DNA of 35,455 nucleotides from Lachnospiraceae bacterium (lineage in GTDB: Bacteria > Bacillota > Clostridia > Lachnospirales > Lachnospiraceae): positions 1 through 35,455 of the forward strand of contig JAISGP010000068.1 in assembly GCA_031263035.1 (NCBI GenBank), written 5' to 3'. Numbering within the stretch: position 1 is the stretch's first letter; every line of letters begins with the position of its first letter. Of this stretch, positions 7,596-16,520 are shown in pieces. Below the pieces are notes generated by a model. The model searched no databases, was not told where the DNA came from, and saw only the letters and a list, made by a program, of their open reading frames with translations. The position numbers were made by a program, and so were the translations under genes.

Positions 7596-8450
7596 ATGGA
7601 AAGTATAGAAGATATATATGAAGAAATTGAAGATGATGAATTAAGTAAATCATATTTGACAAAATATTTGAAAGTTTTTGTTGAAAATGCAGATTATTCT
7701 ATGGAACAGGATGATAGGAGAAAGTTTCTGTATAGGGGGCAATCAGATTGTTCATTTAATATGCAACCAAGTGTATTCAGGGACGGTTTATTAGAAAAAG
7801 AGCATTTATTAATTAAAGATATGTTATTGATGTCTCCTAATGAATTTAGAGGAATAACAGATCCATTAGAAAAACTGATGAAAATGCAACACTATGGATT
7901 ACCAACGCGTTTGTTAGATATTACTACAAATCCTTTGGTTGCGTTATATTTTGCTTGTGTAAGTAATTCTGATAAAGATGGAGAAATTCTTGTGCTGTAT
8001 GATTATATGGAATATCCGGATTCAAAAAAAGCTAGGATAATGTCAGATATTTCTAGATTTAGAGAGTCTGGCGCAGATAAGTTAATAGAATTTTTAAAAG
8101 AAGAAGAATATGAAGATATAACATTAGACAAAATAATAAATACTCCTTATATAATTGTAGATGGCTTGCTTAATAACGAAAGAATTAAAAGACAGCAAGG
8201 AGCTTTTATTCTATTTGGCATAAATAATAGTATAGAAGAGGGCGGAAATAAATATGCAAAAAGCGTGTTTGATTTAAAATCGATTTGTACAAGTAAATAT
8301 AATGACTCCGATTTTGATAAGCGAATTATTATAAAAAAGGAAGAGAAACCAATAATTTTAGATGAATTATCTGCATTTGGAATTGATGAGAGTTTTTTAT
8401 TTCCGGAACTTGAGTATCAGGCAAGCCGTATTAAAAATAAATATAAGTAG
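7596..8450 (+). CDS. FRG-domain protein encoded in the hsd locus
   Basis: A 284-residue protein with an FRG domain. The name-giving block is at residues 44-48 (FLYRG, then QSD), and the second conserved block is MQHYGLPTRLLDITTNPLVALYFA at about 102-125. FRG-domain genes are common in restriction and phage-defence neighbourhoods, and their biochemical role is poorly defined. The gene lies between hsdS and hsdR in the same direction, with 41 bases before and 15 after, and AAAGGA ahead of the ATG. It is probably co-transcribed and may be an accessory of the restriction system. There is no signal peptide and no membrane segment, so it is cytoplasmic. Confidence 0.85.
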   Translation: MESIEDIYEEIEDDELSKSYLTKYLKVFVENADYSMEQDDRRKFLYRGQSDCSFNMQPSVFRDGLLEKEHLLIKDMLLMSPNEFRGITDPLEKLMKMQHYGLPTRLLDITTNPLVALYFACVSNSDKDGEILVLYDYMEYPDSKKARIMSDISRFRESGADKLIEFLKEEEYEDITLDKIINTPYIIVDGLLNNERIKRQQGAFILFGINNSIEEGGNKYAKSVFDLKSICTSKYNDSDFDKRIIIKKEEKPIILDELSAFGIDESFLFPELEYQASRIKNKYK

Positions 8451-8465
8451 AAAGGAATCCAAGAA

Positions 8466-11400
8466 ATGCCATATAAAGAAAATAATTATGAAAATGCAAT
8501 TATAGAAGAATTTCAAAATAGTTTAGGATATTCTTATATTTATGGTCCTGAGATAGACAGAGATTATCGTGAAGTTTTGTTGCTTGATGAATTAAGAATA
8601 TCATTAGAAGATATAAATTCGTCTATTTCTGATGTAGGAATAGATGAAGCTATATTAAAACTTAGAGATATAGATAATGGTTCTATGATTCAAAAAAATA
8701 AACTGTTTATGGAGTATCTTCAAGATGGTATTCCTATTAGTTATTTTTCTAATGGTGAAGATATAGATGAAATTGTCTATCTTGTTGATTATAAAAATAT
8801 TGATAACAATCGTTTTATAATTGCCAATCAGTGGACAATAGAAGGAAAAAGTATAAAACGACCTGACATTATTTTGTTTTTAAATGGTATTCCTATAGTG
8901 GTATTTGAATTGAAAAGCCCCTCAAGAGAAGAAACTGATGCTTCCGAAGCATATAATCAATTGAGGAATTATATGCAAGAAATACCTTTGTTATTTACGT
9001 ATAATGGTTTTTTGGTTATGAGTGATTTAGCTATTTCTAAAGCTGGAACTATAACAGCTGATGAAGACAGGTTTATGGAATGGAAAACTGTAGACGGTAA
9101 TTATGAAGATACTCAATTCGCAAAGTATGATACACTTATTAAAGGCATATTTGATAAAGAAAGACTTTTAGATATTTTGAAAAATTTTATATGTTTTTCT
9201 GAAGATAAAAAAATACTTGCTGCTTATCATCAGTATTTTGCAGTTCGAAAAGCGAATATATCTACTAGGAAAGCTGTACACACGGATGGTAAGGCAGGTG
9301 TGTTTTGGCATACACAAGGTAGTGGCAAATCATTATCTATGGTTTTTTACGCTCATCTACTAGAGAAATCTTTAGATTCACCGACAATAGTTGTAATTAC
9401 TGATAGAAATGATTTAGATGATCAACTATTTTCTCAATTTGCAAAATGTAGTAAATTCTTAAGGCAAGAGCCAATTCAAGCTAAAGATAGAAAGCATTTA
9501 GTTGAGTTACTAAAAAATAGACAGGAGAATGGTATATTTTTTACGACAATGCAAAAGTTTGAAGAGGGAGATGGTTTTTTATCAGATAGAAAAAATATTA
9601 TTGTTATGGCAGATGAAGCTCATAGAAGTCAATATGGATTGAATCCTATAGTAAATGAAACAACGGGCGTAGTTACAATTGGCAATGCAAGAGTTATAAG
9701 GGATGCTTTACCGAATGCAACTTTTATTGGTTTTACAGGTACTCCAATATCTAGTAAGGATAAGTCTACGGTGGAAGTATTTGGAAATTATATTGACGTT
9801 TATGATATGACACAATCTGTTGAAGATGGTGCTACTAGACCTATCTATTACGAAAGTCGTGTCATAAAACTTTATCTTGATGATAAAGTGCTAAAAGATA
9901 TTGATCATACTTATGATATGTTAGTGGAAGAGACGGAAGAATATACAATTAATAGGAGTAAAAGGGATTTAAGCCATCTAGATAGCATACTGGGAGCAGA
10001 TTCTACAATTGAATCATTAGTAAAAGATATAATAAAACATTATGAAGAAAACCGTCAAGATTTACTAACTGGAAAAGCGATGATTGTTGCATATTCTCGA
10101 CAAATAGCCATGAAAATATATAATAAAATATTAGAAATTAGACCAGAATGGAAAGATAAAATTGGAGTTGTTATGACTTCTAGTAATAAAGATCCGGAAA
10201 AGTGGCATGATATTATTGGAAATAAAAAGCATAAAAAAGATATGGCGAAAAAATTTAAGGATGATGAAGATCCATTTAAAATTGCTATTGTTGTTGATAT
10301 GTGGCTTACTGGATTTGATGTCCCAAGTCTTGCAACTATGTATGTATATAAGCCTATGGAAGGACATAATTTGATGCAAGCAATTGCGAGAGTTAATCGT
10401 GTTTATAAAGATAAAGAAGGCGGATTAATTGTTGATTATGTTGGTATAGCTAAATATTTAAAACAAGCTATGCGAGATTATACCAAGAGAGATAAAGATA
10501 ACTATGGAAATATGGATATTTCTGAGACGGCATATAAAAAGTTTAAAGAAAAATTAGAAGTATGTCAAAGTCTGTTATATGGATTTAATTACTCAAAATT
10601 CATGAAGAGTACTGCAACAGATGGTGATAGAGCTAAATTAATTACTGGTGGAGTGAATTTTTTGGTTGATCGTTTAAGAACAGACGATAAGGATAATTTC
10701 ATTAAGGAAGCAATGGTTTTAAAACAATCAACTCAATTATGTTGTTCTTTATTATTGAAAGAAGAACGAATAGAAGCAGCTTATTTTGAAGCAGTTAGAA
10801 CTATTTTAACAAGAATTACGCCACCTAATAAACCATTATCAATAAAAGAAGTGAATAAAAGAATTAATGAACTTCTAAAAAATGCCATAAAATCAAAAGG
10901 AGTAATTAATCTGTTTTCTGATAAACAGGAAGAGGTTTCAATTTTTGATTCTAAGTTTTTAAAGGGATTATCAAAAATGAAAGAAAAAAATCTCGCATTG
11001 GAATTATTGAAAAAGTTAATTGATGAACAGGTAAAGATATTTAAAAGAACAAATCTAGTTCAGTCTGAAAAATTTTCTGAAATGATGTCTAAGACGATGA
11101 AGGCTTATTTAAATGGTCAACTAACTAATGAACAAGTAATTCAGGAACTTATTAATATGGCAAATGATATAGCAAAGTATACTTCAGAAGGTAATAGTTT
11201 AGGTTTAACTTCGGAAGAGTTGGCTTTTTATGATGCTATTACAAAACCTGAAAATATAAAAGATTTTTATAAAAATGATGAATTAATTGCAATAACCCAT
11301 GAGTTAACAGATCAACTTAGAAAAAGTAGAACCATTGATTGGCAAAAGAAAGAAACAGCTCGAGCCAAAATGAGAGTAATGGTTAAAAAATTATTGAGAA

Positions 11401-11480
11401 AATATAAGTATCCACCAGAAGGGATGGAGGATGCAATTCAAACAGTTATAAAACAATGTGAAATGTGGGCGGATAATTAA
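8466..11480 (+). CDS. hsdR: Type I restriction enzyme motor and nuclease subunit HsdR
   Basis: A 1004-residue HsdR of normal length. The N-terminal nuclease core shows D134 (RPDIILF) and E148-x-K150 (FELKSP), the PD-(D/E)XK pattern. The SF2 translocase follows: Walker A GSGKS at 285-289, DEAH at 383-386, the GFTGTP motif about 30 residues later, and QAIARVNR as motif VI. A helical C-terminal domain for contact with the methyltransferase makes up the last 300 residues. With HsdM and HsdS it translocates unmodified DNA and cuts it at a distance. All key residues are present, so restriction should be functional. AAGGAATCC precedes the ATG. Confidence 0.96.
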   Translation: MPYKENNYENAIIEEFQNSLGYSYIYGPEIDRDYREVLLLDELRISLEDINSSISDVGIDEAILKLRDIDNGSMIQKNKLFMEYLQDGIPISYFSNGEDIDEIVYLVDYKNIDNNRFIIANQWTIEGKSIKRPDIILFLNGIPIVVFELKSPSREETDASEAYNQLRNYMQEIPLLFTYNGFLVMSDLAISKAGTITADEDRFMEWKTVDGNYEDTQFAKYDTLIKGIFDKERLLDILKNFICFSEDKKILAAYHQYFAVRKANISTRKAVHTDGKAGVFWHTQGSGKSLSMVFYAHLLEKSLDSPTIVVITDRNDLDDQLFSQFAKCSKFLRQEPIQAKDRKHLVELLKNRQENGIFFTTMQKFEEGDGFLSDRKNIIVMADEAHRSQYGLNPIVNETTGVVTIGNARVIRDALPNATFIGFTGTPISSKDKSTVEVFGNYIDVYDMTQSVEDGATRPIYYESRVIKLYLDDKVLKDIDHTYDMLVEETEEYTINRSKRDLSHLDSILGADSTIESLVKDIIKHYEENRQDLLTGKAMIVAYSRQIAMKIYNKILEIRPEWKDKIGVVMTSSNKDPEKWHDIIGNKKHKKDMAKKFKDDEDPFKIAIVVDMWLTGFDVPSLATMYVYKPMEGHNLMQAIARVNRVYKDKEGGLIVDYVGIAKYLKQAMRDYTKRDKDNYGNMDISETAYKKFKEKLEVCQSLLYGFNYSKFMKSTATDGDRAKLITGGVNFLVDRLRTDDKDNFIKEAMVLKQSTQLCCSLLLKEERIEAAYFEAVRTILTRITPPNKPLSIKEVNKRINELLKNAIKSKGVINLFSDKQEEVSIFDSKFLKGLSKMKEKNLALELLKKLIDEQVKIFKRTNLVQSEKFSEMMSKTMKAYLNGQLTNEQVIQELINMANDIAKYTSEGNSLGLTSEELAFYDAITKPENIKDFYKNDELIAITHELTDQLRKSRTIDWQKKETARAKMRVMVKKLLRKYKYPPEGMEDAIQTVIKQCEMWADN

Positions 11481-11515
11481 AATACACAGATTGAGAGTGT
11501 AAGGGAGAATTTTTT

Positions 11516-12694
11516 TTGAGTAATATAAGTTTTCAAAAACAAGATGAAAATTTAATAATGTTCTATTTTCCTGAGTATGGATTTGATAATATTGATAATA
11601 AAATTCAAAATGACTCTTTGAGTGTTAAAAATATATTTCATATAAAGAGAAAAAATCTTTTAGATAATGAAAATGATGAGGAATATTCGTTTATTATTGG
11701 TAAACAAGAGGGTGATTATTATAAATTAGATAAAGAAGTTTTCTTAATTGATAATAATTTTTATTTTCATAAGGATATTGAAATAAAAGAGGAGATGTTT
11801 ATTGCCTACAGCCGTATTTCGATTATATGTAGAATTGATAGATTAATTAAAGAAAATATTTATATTACAAAAGATACTGATGATTTTGAAAGAGGACATA
11901 TTTCAATTAATGAATATTATCAATTAATTAAATCATTTCCTAATACTACAGAATTAAAAAAATACTCAGAATCCAGAGTTTCTAGAGCAATAGGCAATTT
12001 TATAAATACGAAAAAAGATTATAATTTAGAGTATGAAAAATATTTAAATAAACATTCGCAACTTAAGGTTGATAATACTTTTTATGAAATTCAAAAAGAA
12101 CGATTAAAATTATTTAGTTCAACAAAAAATAAATTAGAGAAAATGTTAGTCAATACTGAAAGTTATGTTGAAAAAGATTGGCAAGAACAGATCGTTCAGA
12201 TTGTGAATATACTTTATCCTAAATATATTATAGCTAAAAGAGAAGTTGATATTGGAGCAGATGGTCGTCATAGAAAGAGACCTGATTTTATACTAGTTGA
12301 TTCATATGGATTCGTGGACGTTTTAGAAATAAAAAAACCTAATAATCAAAAAGTTATTACAAATAGTTGTTATAGGAATAATTATATTGCTGATAGAGAT
12401 TTAGAGGGAGCAATAGTTCAATTAGAAAAATGTATTTATACTTTAAATTATGAAGGCAATACTAAAGCTAAAAATATAGAAAAATTATTTAAGAATGATT
12501 TGCCCGTAAATGTACATATTAAATTTGTTAATCCTCAGGGTATGTTATTGATGGGAAGAAGTGATAATTTGAATAATGATCAGCTTTTAGATTTTGAAGT
12601 TATAAAAAGACAACACAAAAATATAGTTGATATAATGACATATGATGATTTATTAGAAAGATTAAACAATATAATAAATTCTCTAAAGAGTTAA
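11516..12694 (+). CDS. sduA: Shedu-like anti-phage nuclease SduA (DUF4263)
   Basis: A 392-residue protein whose C-terminal part is a PD-(D/E)XK nuclease of the Shedu type. D257 lies in RKRPDFILVD and E271-x-K273 in VDVLEIKKPN, followed by the family's YRNNYIADRDLEGAIVQLEK pattern. E224 in the preceding helix (KDWQEQIVQ) could be the additional metal ligand. The first 200 residues are a variable N-terminal region of the kind thought to sense the phage signal in Shedu proteins. Start TTG 11516 follows AGGGAG at a fair distance. It lies 35 bases after hsdR and 38 before a helicase gene, all in one direction. Shedu systems are usually single genes, so the helicase neighbour is of interest. Confidence 0.85.
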   Translation: MSNISFQKQDENLIMFYFPEYGFDNIDNKIQNDSLSVKNIFHIKRKNLLDNENDEEYSFIIGKQEGDYYKLDKEVFLIDNNFYFHKDIEIKEEMFIAYSRISIICRIDRLIKENIYITKDTDDFERGHISINEYYQLIKSFPNTTELKKYSESRVSRAIGNFINTKKDYNLEYEKYLNKHSQLKVDNTFYEIQKERLKLFSSTKNKLEKMLVNTESYVEKDWQEQIVQIVNILYPKYIIAKREVDIGADGRHRKRPDFILVDSYGFVDVLEIKKPNNQKVITNSCYRNNYIADRDLEGAIVQLEKCIYTLNYEGNTKAKNIEKLFKNDLPVNVHIKFVNPQGMLLMGRSDNLNNDQLLDFEVIKRQHKNIVDIMTYDDLLERLNNIINSLKS

Positions 12695-12732
12695 TAGCGA
12701 TATTAAATCTATAATAAGTATAGAGGCATTAA

Positions 12733-13497
12733 ATGATAAAATTATATAATTTTCAAAAAAGATTAATTATGGACTTGCCGTTAAAGTCACTAATTAATCT
12801 TCCGACAGGGCAAGGAAAAACAATAATAGGACTATTGCGAACACTAAGGTTTTGTAAAAATGGCGATAAAATTATAGTTTTTACACCAAAAGCAAAAGTT
12901 AAAGAGGGTGGTTGGTTAAGAGAATTTGATAATATTAAAAAGGAAATAGATAATCTTAATCACCAAATAAACAATTTGATTTCTTGTGATTTAAGCAAGA
13001 TTAATTTAAAAGTTGTGACAACTGACAGCGTGAAGAGGTTACCTGCATTAGAATTAATAGATAGTCACTTAATCTTCGATGAGTGTCATCAGTTCAAAGG
13101 ACATTCAAAACGTGGCTATAACATGGCTTTGTTAGTTCGAAATATAGAATTAAGCTGTACTTTATTGAGTGCAACTCCATACTCAAATGGTTACCAGGAT
13201 ATGGAGATGTACTTTGCGGGATTTAGTAATAGAAAAGTTTATGATGAAGAATTAAAGGGCTATTATTTTAAGAATGATATAGTCCATCACGAATTATTTA
13301 AAAATGATTATAGATATAATGATAAGTTTATTAAACATGGATTACAACGAAGTGTTAAGCAATCTGAATCTACAATGGATGATTATTGTAACACGGATGA
13401 ACTTGATAATACACTTAATAAGTTTGCTTTTTCGGTACCACATGAGGAGCTTGCGGAAGTTCCAGAACAAGTATTTGAGTATATAAATTTTCAATAA
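12733..13497 (+). CDS. SF2 helicase, N-terminal half of a gene split by an in-frame stop
   Basis: The first 254 codons of a DEAD/DEAH-type helicase. Walker A is GQGKT (26-30) and the Walker B equivalent is DECH (116-119), with motif III SATP shortly after, forming a complete first RecA-like domain. The frame ends with TAA at 13495. The very next codons, in the same frame, continue directly into the second RecA domain (13519-14058), so one nonsense codon divides what would be a helicase of about 442 residues. CAA-TAA suggests a C-to-T change in a Gln codon. This half alone lacks motifs V and VI and would be a non-functional motor. AGAGG stands upstream of the ATG. Confidence 0.85.
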   Translation: MIKLYNFQKRLIMDLPLKSLINLPTGQGKTIIGLLRTLRFCKNGDKIIVFTPKAKVKEGGWLREFDNIKKEIDNLNHQINNLISCDLSKINLKVVTTDSVKRLPALELIDSHLIFDECHQFKGHSKRGYNMALLVRNIELSCTLLSATPYSNGYQDMEMYFAGFSNRKVYDEELKGYYFKNDIVHHELFKNDYRYNDKFIKHGLQRSVKQSESTMDDYCNTDELDNTLNKFAFSVPHEELAEVPEQVFEYINFQ

Positions 13498-13518
13498 TCA
13501 CTGGACAGTAGACATCTA

Positions 13519-14058
13519 ATGAGATATAGAGAATTAAATGGCGTTATTGCCGACAGTGTAAGTAAGTTAATAGCTATGCAAAGAATGTATGCTAATAATA
13601 AAGATAAGCTAGATTATTTACATGATGTTATATTAGATACTGAAAGAAATGTTATAATTTTTTATCAATACGATTTGCATTGTGATTTATTAAAAAAGTT
13701 ATGTAAAGAAATGAAAAAAGAAATTTTTGTTATAAACGGGAAAGAAAAGCATTTCCCTGAAAAAGATTATAACGGTAAAAATTCCGTAACCATGGTTCAA
13801 GTTCAAGCTGGAGGTTCTGGAATTGAGTTAACTTATGCACCCATAGCCATTTTCTTTAGTCCTACATATAGTTATCAAGATTATGTGCAATGTTTAGGAA
13901 GAAACAACAGGATAGGTAGTAAAGTTCAATCAGAAGTTTACTTGTTTAGAACTAAGGGACTTGAGGAATATATATATTCTTGTTTAGAAAATAAGCAAGA
14001 CTTTGCCGAGAAAAAATATATTGAAAATTCAAAAGAGTATGAAGGATTACCATATTAG
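13519..14058 (+). CDS. SF2 helicase, C-terminal half of the split gene
   Basis: The second RecA-like domain (179 codons from the first ATG; the open frame begins right after the stop at 13497). It carries GGSGIEL (motif V) and CLGRNNRIGS (motif VI with two arginines), as in compact phage-type SF2 helicases. No convincing ribosome binding site precedes ATG 13519. Translation would depend on read-through or reinitiation, so I regard the pair as one disrupted gene. Both halves otherwise keep their motifs and show no further stops or frameshifts, which points to recent inactivation, a sequencing error, or a tolerated two-piece protein. Confidence 0.75.
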   Translation: MRYRELNGVIADSVSKLIAMQRMYANNKDKLDYLHDVILDTERNVIIFYQYDLHCDLLKKLCKEMKKEIFVINGKEKHFPEKDYNGKNSVTMVQVQAGGSGIELTYAPIAIFFSPTYSYQDYVQCLGRNNRIGSKVQSEVYLFRTKGLEEYIYSCLENKQDFAEKKYIENSKEYEGLPY

Positions 14059-14165
14059 GAGGAATAAAGAGTAAAATAGATTATTATGTTGTATCCCTAC
14101 CTATTGGAACAACTGATAATATACATGCAGTGTTTGAATAAGATTAAGAATTGGTCAAATATTTT

Positions 14166-15062
14166 TTATATCCAATTTTTATTTTCTGCTATCCAATTCT
14201 TATTAAATGCTTTATTATTATATATTGATTGAACTACTGGCATAAGTAATTTCATGATTATATTCATTGCTTCAGCAAAAAAAATATTTTCAATAGCTTT
14301 TTTCTTTTTTATAAAGGCATTCCAGCGCTTATTCTGCATGGAATCTGAGATAAAATTTTCATCAAAAGTAGCTATATCGTTAAGTTGAGTATTTCTGTGA
14401 TTAAATGTTTCGATTATTGCTTCTTTTAATAAGTGACCATTAAGATTGAATTTATTTGCTATTATATAAATGTCATAATAATCTTTGTATCGGCTGTTTA
14501 TAAGTCCGATTGATACAAAAGCCTCAAACTTTTCGGCTATTACAGAGTAAATTGAATAAGCATATATTTTAGGAGTATCCATATCAAGTAGAACTGGAAA
14601 ATCCATGAGTACACGTTCAGGGTGTATTACATCATCAAAACCAATATCTATAGATACAGGTATTTTTGTTTTTTCTAAAAATGTAGTGATAGAAATATTT
14701 ATGCCATGATACTCCTTAAATTCAGTTATAGAGGTAATATATAATGATGATAGGTCAAAAAACAGTGCATCATATACTTCTATTGATAAAATTTCTGTAA
14801 AAACCGATTGTATTGAATTAATATCACTTGTAATATTTTGAGCTAGTAAATCTATATCTAAAGTAGCTCGAGAAAAATTCTTATCAAATATTGCATATAA
14901 AAATATACCACCTTTTAAAGTAAATCTATTAGAATATGTAGAGACGGATATTCTATATATGGTTCTTTCTAATGCGTAGGTAATTAGTTTGTTTTGCATT
15001 GTTGTACCATCTCTATTGGCTTGGCTTTTAAGTTTCATTTTGACTGATTGAGCACTTATCAT
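14166..15062 (-). CDS. abiEii: AbiEii-type nucleotidyltransferase toxin
   Basis: A 298-residue toxin of the AbiE system (DUF1814, nucleotidyltransferase fold). Motif I KGG is at 50-52 with D69-x-D71 (LDIDLL), the metal-binding pair. A second acidic motif is SIDIGFDD, and the C-terminal conserved blocks are AEKFEAF and RYKDYYDIY. AbiE pairs abort phage infection; related toxins transfer nucleotides to tRNA ends. It overlaps the antitoxin gene by four bases (ATGA) and has GGAGGT before its start. The gene is opposite in direction to the restriction block. The extreme C-terminus repeats the Asn-Lys-Asn-Trp-Ile motif, caused by a short direct repeat at 14171-14203. Confidence 0.9.
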   Translation of the reverse strand: MISAQSVKMKLKSQANRDGTTMQNKLITYALERTIYRISVSTYSNRFTLKGGIFLYAIFDKNFSRATLDIDLLAQNITSDINSIQSVFTEILSIEVYDALFFDLSSLYITSITEFKEYHGINISITTFLEKTKIPVSIDIGFDDVIHPERVLMDFPVLLDMDTPKIYAYSIYSVIAEKFEAFVSIGLINSRYKDYYDIYIIANKFNLNGHLLKEAIIETFNHRNTQLNDIATFDENFISDSMQNKRWNAFIKKKKAIENIFFAEAMNIIMKLLMPVVQSIYNNKAFNKNWIAENKNWI

Positions 15063-15646
15063 ATTAGTACCTCCAAGTAATTTTTTAATATGTCATAACA
15101 TTTCATTTTTTTAGAATACTCTACTAATTGATTGATATTTCTGTCTTTTCTTCTTAGATAATTCGTAAGGATTTCTTTTGTTTCTTCGAGCCCTACTTTA
15201 TTTCTATAATAAATAATGTCAATGACAGTTTTTTCTATATTATATATTTTAAATATATTCTCGTCGTTATATATTGTGTTAATACCCAAATCAAATCTTT
15301 TATTAGTGTAATAATAAATATTAATTGTAGGCCAATCGGGAAGCGTAGAAATACGTGTTTTTCTTGGTATGGCGACATCAATCGAATCAGGTATAAATGT
15401 AGTTAGATTATAATAGTTAGCTGCACTTAATAGGCATATTACCCCTTTAGATGCATAGGCATACGCGTAATAGAAATCAGAGTTGTCGCCGTTATAATTA
15501 GTATTTTCATAGTAATGTTTATTAAGCTTTTTTATAGAACCATCGTTAACAAGATTATTTATTTTATATTGGCTAAGTCCTATTTTTTTTAGTTCTGTAA
15601 TGGAATAAATCATTTGATTATTTGAAAGTATTGATTTTATTTTCAT
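15059..15646 (-). CDS. abiEi: AbiEi-type antitoxin and repressor
   Basis: A 195-residue protein with an N-terminal winged-helix domain (about 1-55, including SITELKKIGLSQYKINNLVNDG) and the AbiEi antitoxin domain behind it (IPRKTR, then YNIEKTVIDIIYYR at about 130-150). In AbiE systems it represses the bicistronic operon and counters the toxin without a direct protein contact (type IV). Expression comes from a minus-strand promoter at about 15716-15738, with an inverted repeat in the leader. Confidence 0.88.
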   Translation of the reverse strand: MKIKSILSNNQMIYSITELKKIGLSQYKINNLVNDGSIKKLNKHYYENTNYNGDNSDFYYAYAYASKGVICLLSAANYYNLTTFIPDSIDVAIPRKTRISTLPDWPTINIYYYTNKRFDLGINTIYNDENIFKIYNIEKTVIDIIYYRNKVGLEETKEILTNYLRRKDRNINQLVEYSKKMKCYDILKNYLEVLI

Positions 15647-15670
15647 ATCTTTTCTCCATAAAATTAAACG

Positions 15671-15701
15671 AATTACGGCAAAATTAAAAAGTGCCGAATT
15701 A
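15671..15701 (-). promoter_or_regulatory. Inverted repeat in the abiE leader, candidate AbiEi operator
   Basis: AATTACGGCA (15671-15680) and TGCCGAATTA (15692-15701) form an imperfect inverted repeat between promoter and abiEi. AbiEi proteins are known to bind inverted repeats at their own promoter. The assignment rests on position and symmetry. Confidence 0.45.
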
Positions 15702-15710
15702 CAATTAAAA

Positions 15711-15738
15711 TTTTATTATAAATAGAGAGTATTGTCAA
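15711..15738 (-). promoter_or_regulatory. Promoter of the abiE operon
   Basis: On the minus strand TTGACA (15738-15733) is followed after 17 bases by TAAAAT, a good sigma-A pair. It lies about 65 bases upstream of the abiEi start. Confidence 0.55.
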
Positions 15739-15783
15739 TACTTATTGGGATTATAGCTAGGAAAGACGGAATGAGAGTTTATG

Positions 15784-15993
15784 CTATTGTGAAATTAACT
15801 CTGTATTATTATTAGCACAGTCTTGTAGATATAGATTGATTAATGTTTGATATGGAATTTCAGTTATTGCAGATTTTGCTTTAAAGAAGTCTAAAGTATT
15901 AGTATGTACATTTATTGTAATACTTTCTGTTTCTTTATTTACATATGGATTTATTCTTGGGTTTAATGATTTAATATCATAATTTTTCTTCAT
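15784..15993 (-). CDS. CopG/BrnA-like antitoxin, orphan
   Basis: A 69-residue protein opening MKKNYDIKSLNPRINPY, then a short ribbon strand (ESITINVHTNTLDFF) and a helix with IPYQTLINLYLQDCA. This is the signature of ribbon-helix-helix antitoxins of the CopG/BrnA type. GGAGG stands at good spacing before the ATG. No BrnT-like or other toxin gene lies on either side; the gap to abiEi is 137 bases and the gap to the RelB gene on the other strand is 280 bases. It is therefore an orphan that may have lost its toxin or may act in trans. Confidence 0.75.
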   Translation of the reverse strand: MKKNYDIKSLNPRINPYVNKETESITINVHTNTLDFFKAKSAITEIPYQTLINLYLQDCANNNTELISQ

Positions 15994-16221
15994 AGTAAAT
16001 CCTCCGCCTTTGATGTGTATATTTTACTAAATATTATCTTTTGTGGCAAGTAAGACTAATTTTGAAATATGTAAGCTTAATAACAAAAAAAGGTAAATTT
16101 AATTTCATCCCAAAAGTTTGATATATTTGAAGTATTAAATATTATTTAAATCACATAGTTCATTAGACGAGATTGATAATGAGTAAGTATATATTTATAT
16201 CATTTATTAAAAAATATCGTA

Positions 16222-16249
16222 TTGCAAAATGCTAGCTATATGCTATAAT
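16222..16249 (+). promoter_or_regulatory. Promoter of the relB-yoeB operon
   Basis: TTGCAA (16222-16227), a 16-base spacer and TATAAT (16244-16249) with an extended TGC directly before it. ATGCTAGC and GCTATATGC around the spacer form repeated half-sites where the antitoxin could bind for autoregulation. Confidence 0.7.
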
Positions 16250-16274
16250 GTAATCAATAAAGGAGGTGTATAAC

Positions 16275-16520
16275 ATGGCACAAATAAGTTTTAGAGTTGA
16301 TAATGAAGATAAGATAAAAGCAGAAGAAACTTTGAATGATATAGGAATAAGTATGTCAGCCATCCTTAAATATGTTGTTAAAACCATAGGAAGGGAACGT
16401 AGAATACCATTTGAGTTAGAGGCAGATCCATTTTATAGTGCAAAGAATCAAGAAGTATTAAGAAAATCAATGAAACAAATGGAAGAAACAGGTGGCACAG
16501 TTCATGAGGTGTTTGAGTAA
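16275..16520 (+). CDS. RelB/DinJ-family antitoxin
   Basis: An 81-residue ribbon-helix-helix antitoxin beginning MAQISFRVDNEDK. It has the RelB/DinJ pattern of a beta strand followed by two helices (AEETLNDIGISMSAILKYVVK), an IPFEL motif, and a C-terminal toxin-binding tail. ATG 16275 is chosen because AAAGGAGGTG precedes it by eight bases; the frame also opens at GTG 16266. It overlaps the toxin start within TAATG at 16518-16522. It neutralises the YoeB-type toxin and represses the operon with it. Confidence 0.88.
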   Translation: MAQISFRVDNEDKIKAEETLNDIGISMSAILKYVVKTIGRERRIPFELEADPFYSAKNQEVLRKSMKQMEETGGTVHEVFE

